From positions 3,153,871 to 3,194,499 of the forward strand of contig CP070722.1 of NCBI GenBank assembly GCA_020350785.1: DNA of 40,629 nt, in the 5' to 3' direction. Each line of letters opens with the position of its first letter. Position 1 is the first letter of the stretch. A model generated the notes under the pieces. It did not search any database. It worked only from the letters and a program-made list of their open reading frames with translations, and was not told the DNA's origin. A program made the position numbers and the translations under genes. Of the stretch, positions 37,961 through 40,629 are shown piece by piece. Source of the DNA: Gemmatimonadota bacterium. GTDB taxonomy: Bacteria > Gemmatimonadota > Gemmatimonadetes > Palauibacterales > KS3-K002.

Positions 37961-38773
37961 ATGAAGACAAGACGGTCAGCAAACCGCACCGTCACTGCAG
38001 CCGTCCTGATCCTGTCGTCCGTGTCGGCGCTGCAGGCCCAGCAGTCGGCCGACGAGCTGGCCCAGAAGGCCGCGAATCCCATCGCGGACCTGATGAGCGT
38101 TCCGTTCCAGAACAACACAGACTTCGGGCTTGGCGACTTCGACCGCACGCGGAACGTGTTGAACATTCAGCCGGTCATCCCGCTGGCCGGTGGACGAGTC
38201 ATCACCCGCACGATCATTCCGTTCGTCTGGCTGCCGGACATCGACGCGGAGAGCGGATCGCTGTCGTCGGGCCTGAGCGATATCCTGTTCACGGCCTTCT
38301 ATGTGCCGCCCAGCGGCGCGCTCATGTGGGGCGTGGGACCGGTCGTCGAGTTCCCGACCGGCGGCGCGAGCCGGGGGTCGCAGAAGTGGAACATCGGGCC
38401 GTCCGCTGTCGCGTTGACGCAAGCCGGTCCGTGGACGCTCGGGATTCTGGCCAATAATGTCTGGTCGATCGCGGGCGAGTCCGAACGCAACGATGTGAAC
38501 AAGGGACTCATTCAATACTTCATCGTCCGACAACTGGGCAACGGCTGGTATGTGAACAGTGCGCCGATCATCACAGTGAACTGGAAGCTCGATTCAGATC
38601 AACGGTGGGTGGTGCCGTTCGGCGCGGGGGGAGGCAAGCTCGTGTTCCTGGGCAAGCTCCCGGTCAACATTCAGTCGCAGGTCTACTACAACGTGGTGAA
38701 GCCCGACATCGGGCCCGATTGGCAGCTTCGCGTACAAGTACAGGTACTGTTGCCCGCACCAGGCTCGCGGTGA
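37961..38773 (+). CDS. Outer-membrane protein of the neuromedin-U-like / transporter family
   Basis: A 270-residue secreted barrel, commonly mislabelled 'neuromedin U' in databases. The ATG at 37961 fits GGAG at 37948-37951 and a signal peptide (VTAAVLILSSVSALQAQ). Family segments in order: ELAQKAANPIADLMSVPFQN, NIQPVIPLAGGRVITRTIIP, FVWLPDIDAESG, SSGLSDILFTAFYVPPSG, MWGVGPVVEFPTGG, KWNIGPSAVALTQAGPWTLG, ILANNVWSIAG, VNKGLIQYFIVRQLGNGWYV, GPDWQLRVQVQVLLP. The fold is probably a barrel for small-molecule passage; no substrate is known. In other genomes it often lies next to DUF1254/DUF1214 genes, as here, so the two probably act together. Confidence 0.88.
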   Translation: MKTRRSANRTVTAAVLILSSVSALQAQQSADELAQKAANPIADLMSVPFQNNTDFGLGDFDRTRNVLNIQPVIPLAGGRVITRTIIPFVWLPDIDAESGSLSSGLSDILFTAFYVPPSGALMWGVGPVVEFPTGGASRGSQKWNIGPSAVALTQAGPWTLGILANNVWSIAGESERNDVNKGLIQYFIVRQLGNGWYVNSAPIITVNWKLDSDQRWVVPFGAGGGKLVFLGKLPVNIQSQVYYNVVKPDIGPDWQLRVQVQVLLPAPGSR

Positions 38774-38846
38774 GAACAGGACTCGGCTGCAACATCAGAG
38801 TGTCGAGCTGCCACACGAGACTGTCTGTCACGGTGGAGGAGTCAAC

Positions 38847-40250
38847 ATGAAATCGAGCATCAGAGGCGTCGCCGTGTTCCCGGTTCTCGCGTGCATCTTC
38901 GCGAACGCATGTGGATCGGGTGAACATGCGCAGCGAGCCGTCAGACTCAGCGACGAACAGGTCGAGAACCTCGTCAGGCGCTCGTATCAGTACGTCGCCA
39001 TGTACAACGTGAACAACAAGTTCGCGCAGGTACAGGGTGGGTGGAACACCCTCGTCGCCGACACACGGCTCAAAGACCACACCATGCGGGAGATCGCGCG
39101 GCCCAACAACGACACCTACTACATCAGCGCCTTGCTGGACCTGCGCAACGATCCCGTGATCCTCGAGATCCCGGCGTTCGACTCCAAGTACGTCTCGCTG
39201 ATGATCACCGGCTACGACCACTACGTGAACATCCCGATGTCCACGCGGCTGGGCGACTTCCGCAGGCCGGAGCGGATGCTGATCTACACCGCCCGCACCC
39301 AGAGGTACGGTGGGGAGCCGGTCGAGGGGGTCGACCGCCTGTTCGAGGCCAGCGGCGATTTCATCTCGGCGGTCTTCCGGGTGATGCCGCATGCCAGCGA
39401 GCCGGAACGGCACGCGCGGATCGTGCAGCAGGCACAGGCCGTGAAACTGGTCACCCTCTCGACGTACCGCGGCGGAGAGGCGAAGCCGGCCGACGACATC
39501 GCGTTCCCTCCGGTCGGCGCCACCGATCTCGACGTCTTCCAGAACAACCTGCTGGAAGTGATGCAGTTCGTGTTCGACCACACGACGTTCGATCCGGCGA
39601 ACGCGGACGATCAGGCGGTGCTGGCTGCCTACGCTCCGCTCGGAGTCGCACCAGGGAACGTCTACGACCCCGAGCAGGTCGCGGTCATCGACGGCGCGCG
39701 GTTCCGTGCGGCGGCGGAGCGGGTTCAGCGGCGGGTGTTGGAGAGTATGGCCGACGAGCGGCAGCAGCAGGATTTCGCGCCCCTGATGTTCCAGCCGAAG
39801 GGCCGGACGGACCTGGAGACTGTGCTGACCGTGTCGATCACCGGCCCTATCGGCCTGCCGCGGGAGGAAGCGATGTACCCGGCGGTGGGGACGTCCGACG
39901 GGCAGCCAATGAATGCGCTGCATGATTACGTCATCCGGATGACGAAGGACGAGCTGCCGCCGGCGGGGGCGTTCTGGTCGCTGACGCTGTACGACCTGGA
40001 ACAGGGCTTCTTCATCCCCAACGACCGCAGGAAGTACAGCGTCGGCGAAAATGGTGGGATGAAGCTGAATGCCGATGGCGGCATCGAGATCTACGTCGCC
40101 GCCGTGCAGTCCGCGGGCGTGCCGGCCGAGAACTGGCTGCCCATAGAACGGAAAGACATGGGACTCAGCCTGATCATGCGGGTGTACGTGCCGGATCTCG
40201 ACCGCATGCTGACGTGGACCCCACCCACCGCGGCGCGGATCGACGGGTAG
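38847..40250 (+). CDS. DUF1254/DUF1214 domain protein, exported
   Basis: A 467-residue protein starting at ATG 38847, with GGAGGAG six bases upstream. A signal with ANACGSGEH (a lipoprotein-like Cys22) precedes the mature part. The DUF1254 domain (about 45-175) has SYQYVAMYNVNNKFAQ, REIARPNNDTYYISALLDLR, VILEIPAFDSKYVSLMITGY, DHYVNIPMSTRLGDF. The DUF1214 domain (about 335-460) has YPAVGTSDGQPMNALHDYVI, PPAGAFWSLTLYDLEQGFFI, NDRRKYSVGENGGMKLNADG, ENWLPIERKDMG. The family is large, exported and uncharacterised biochemically; the Asn/Asp and Trp-rich pocket residues are conserved. It follows the neuromedin-U-like barrel by 73 bases. A broken paralog lies 1.2 kb upstream, so the locus has been copied or rearranged. 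Confidence 0.92.
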   Translation: MKSSIRGVAVFPVLACIFANACGSGEHAQRAVRLSDEQVENLVRRSYQYVAMYNVNNKFAQVQGGWNTLVADTRLKDHTMREIARPNNDTYYISALLDLRNDPVILEIPAFDSKYVSLMITGYDHYVNIPMSTRLGDFRRPERMLIYTARTQRYGGEPVEGVDRLFEASGDFISAVFRVMPHASEPERHARIVQQAQAVKLVTLSTYRGGEAKPADDIAFPPVGATDLDVFQNNLLEVMQFVFDHTTFDPANADDQAVLAAYAPLGVAPGNVYDPEQVAVIDGARFRAAAERVQRRVLESMADERQQQDFAPLMFQPKGRTDLETVLTVSITGPIGLPREEAMYPAVGTSDGQPMNALHDYVIRMTKDELPPAGAFWSLTLYDLEQGFFIPNDRRKYSVGENGGMKLNADGGIEIYVAAVQSAGVPAENWLPIERKDMGLSLIMRVYVPDLDRMLTWTPPTAARIDG

Positions 40251-40389
40251 GACCATAACTTTCAGTGTTCCGCGCTTGTCCGCGTGGGCGCTGCAGACCC
40301 GTGGCGACGATACACGACCGAGCACGCAAGGGCGGTGGCAACGAGTGCGTATCCTCGATCGCGACCAACATTGATAGGAGGAGAGGGCG

Positions 40390-40629
40390 ATGACGACGAT
40401 CACGGAAAGGTCGAACCTGAAACTCTTCGCAGGCTGCATGCTCGCGTGCACTGTCGTGCAGATTGGCTGCAGCGCGCCCCAGGATACCTCTACCGCCGCC
40501 GCGTTCAACTATGACCGCGCAGCCCTCCCCGGGGCGAAGCCCTGGACGTCCGAGGACTTCAATAACAGCCCAGACAACTTCCAGTTCGCCATCATCGGTG
40601 ATCGCACCGGCGGCGCCAATGTGCTGGGC
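40390..40629 (+). CDS. Metallophosphoesterase-like lipoprotein, N-terminal part
   Basis: The gene runs off the right edge; 80 codons are visible with no stop. GGAGGAGAGGG precedes the ATG at 40390. A lipoprotein signal is likely (CTVVQIGCSAPQD, Cys27). After a short linker (PWTSEDFNNSPDNFQFAIIG) comes DRTGG, the start of a calcineurin-like phosphoesterase: FxxxGDRTGG supplies the first metal-binding Asp. The family cleaves phosphate mono- or diesters using two metal ions. The rest of the active site (GDxx, GNHE, HxH) lies outside the window, so activity cannot be judged. The 139-base gap after the DUF1254/1214 gene contains no other gene. Confidence 0.78.
   Translation, partial: MTTITERSNLKLFAGCMLACTVVQIGCSAPQDTSTAAAFNYDRAALPGAKPWTSEDFNNSPDNFQFAIIGDRTGGANVLG

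Noticed and set aside
38664-40508. 614-codon open frame on the minus strand
   Set aside because: Antisense to the DUF1254/DUF1214 gene. It is long only because of codon bias; it has no signal peptide or motif.

Overview
The window is a GC-rich, gene-dense stretch of a diderm (Gram-negative) bacterial chromosome. It holds about 31 protein genes and three broken genes. I see no tRNA, rRNA, CRISPR array, phage gene, transposase or replication origin. Several features recall Gemmatimonadota, or a close relative in that part of the tree: many secreted lipoproteins with an acidic tag after the lipid-anchored cysteine, the 'DPDGY...NC' repeat domain, TolB/FlgO-like plus TPR proteins, a NagB-deacetylase fusion, DUF4097 proteins beside an ECF sigma factor, and S9 peptidases. 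This placement is an inference from protein style, not a measured phylogeny.

Layout. 1-5400 (minus strand): the start of a glycoside hydrolase family 2 gene broken by an in-frame stop, a glycine-rich DUF1565-like lipoprotein, and a lipoprotein related to cholesterol-dependent cytolysins whose C-terminus is LamG-like instead of the usual membrane-binding domain. 5400-9937 (plus): two tandem paralogous Ig/PKD-like lipoproteins, the second with a LamG end, then an OmpA protein with four thrombospondin type-3 repeats. 9984-13432 (minus): a TPR signalling-type protein and a secreted subtilisin-like lipoprotein protease. 13872-16260 (plus): a glucosamine-6-phosphate deaminase/PIG-L deacetylase fusion and a small membrane protein. 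16332-19569: an ECF sigma factor, zinc-finger anti-sigma factor and two DUF4097 proteins, ending at a clear rho-independent terminator. 19666-26282: a HExxH protease-like protein, then an S9 peptidase with an added FGE/SUMF1-like domain, a PLP-dependent threonine/serine dehydratase and an amidohydrolase, probably an amino-acid or peptide catabolic operon. 26372-29565: an AlkD-like DNA repair protein, a CPBP membrane protein, a DUF5996 protein, a small GNAT protein and the remains of a PIG-L gene. 29584-31251 (minus): a second TolB/FlgO-like TPR protein. 31468-40629 (plus): mostly envelope genes, including two barrel-like proteins, a possible envelope-spanning lipoprotein, a porin, an LssY_C protein, a DUF1254 relic, an intact DUF1254/DUF1214 lipoprotein and the start of a metallophosphoesterase-like lipoprotein.

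The main theme is export: most genes encode lipoproteins, outer-membrane barrels or secreted hydrolases. The most unusual locus is the surface-protein block at 0.7-10 kb, centred on the cytolysin-like lipoprotein with a swapped C-terminal domain.
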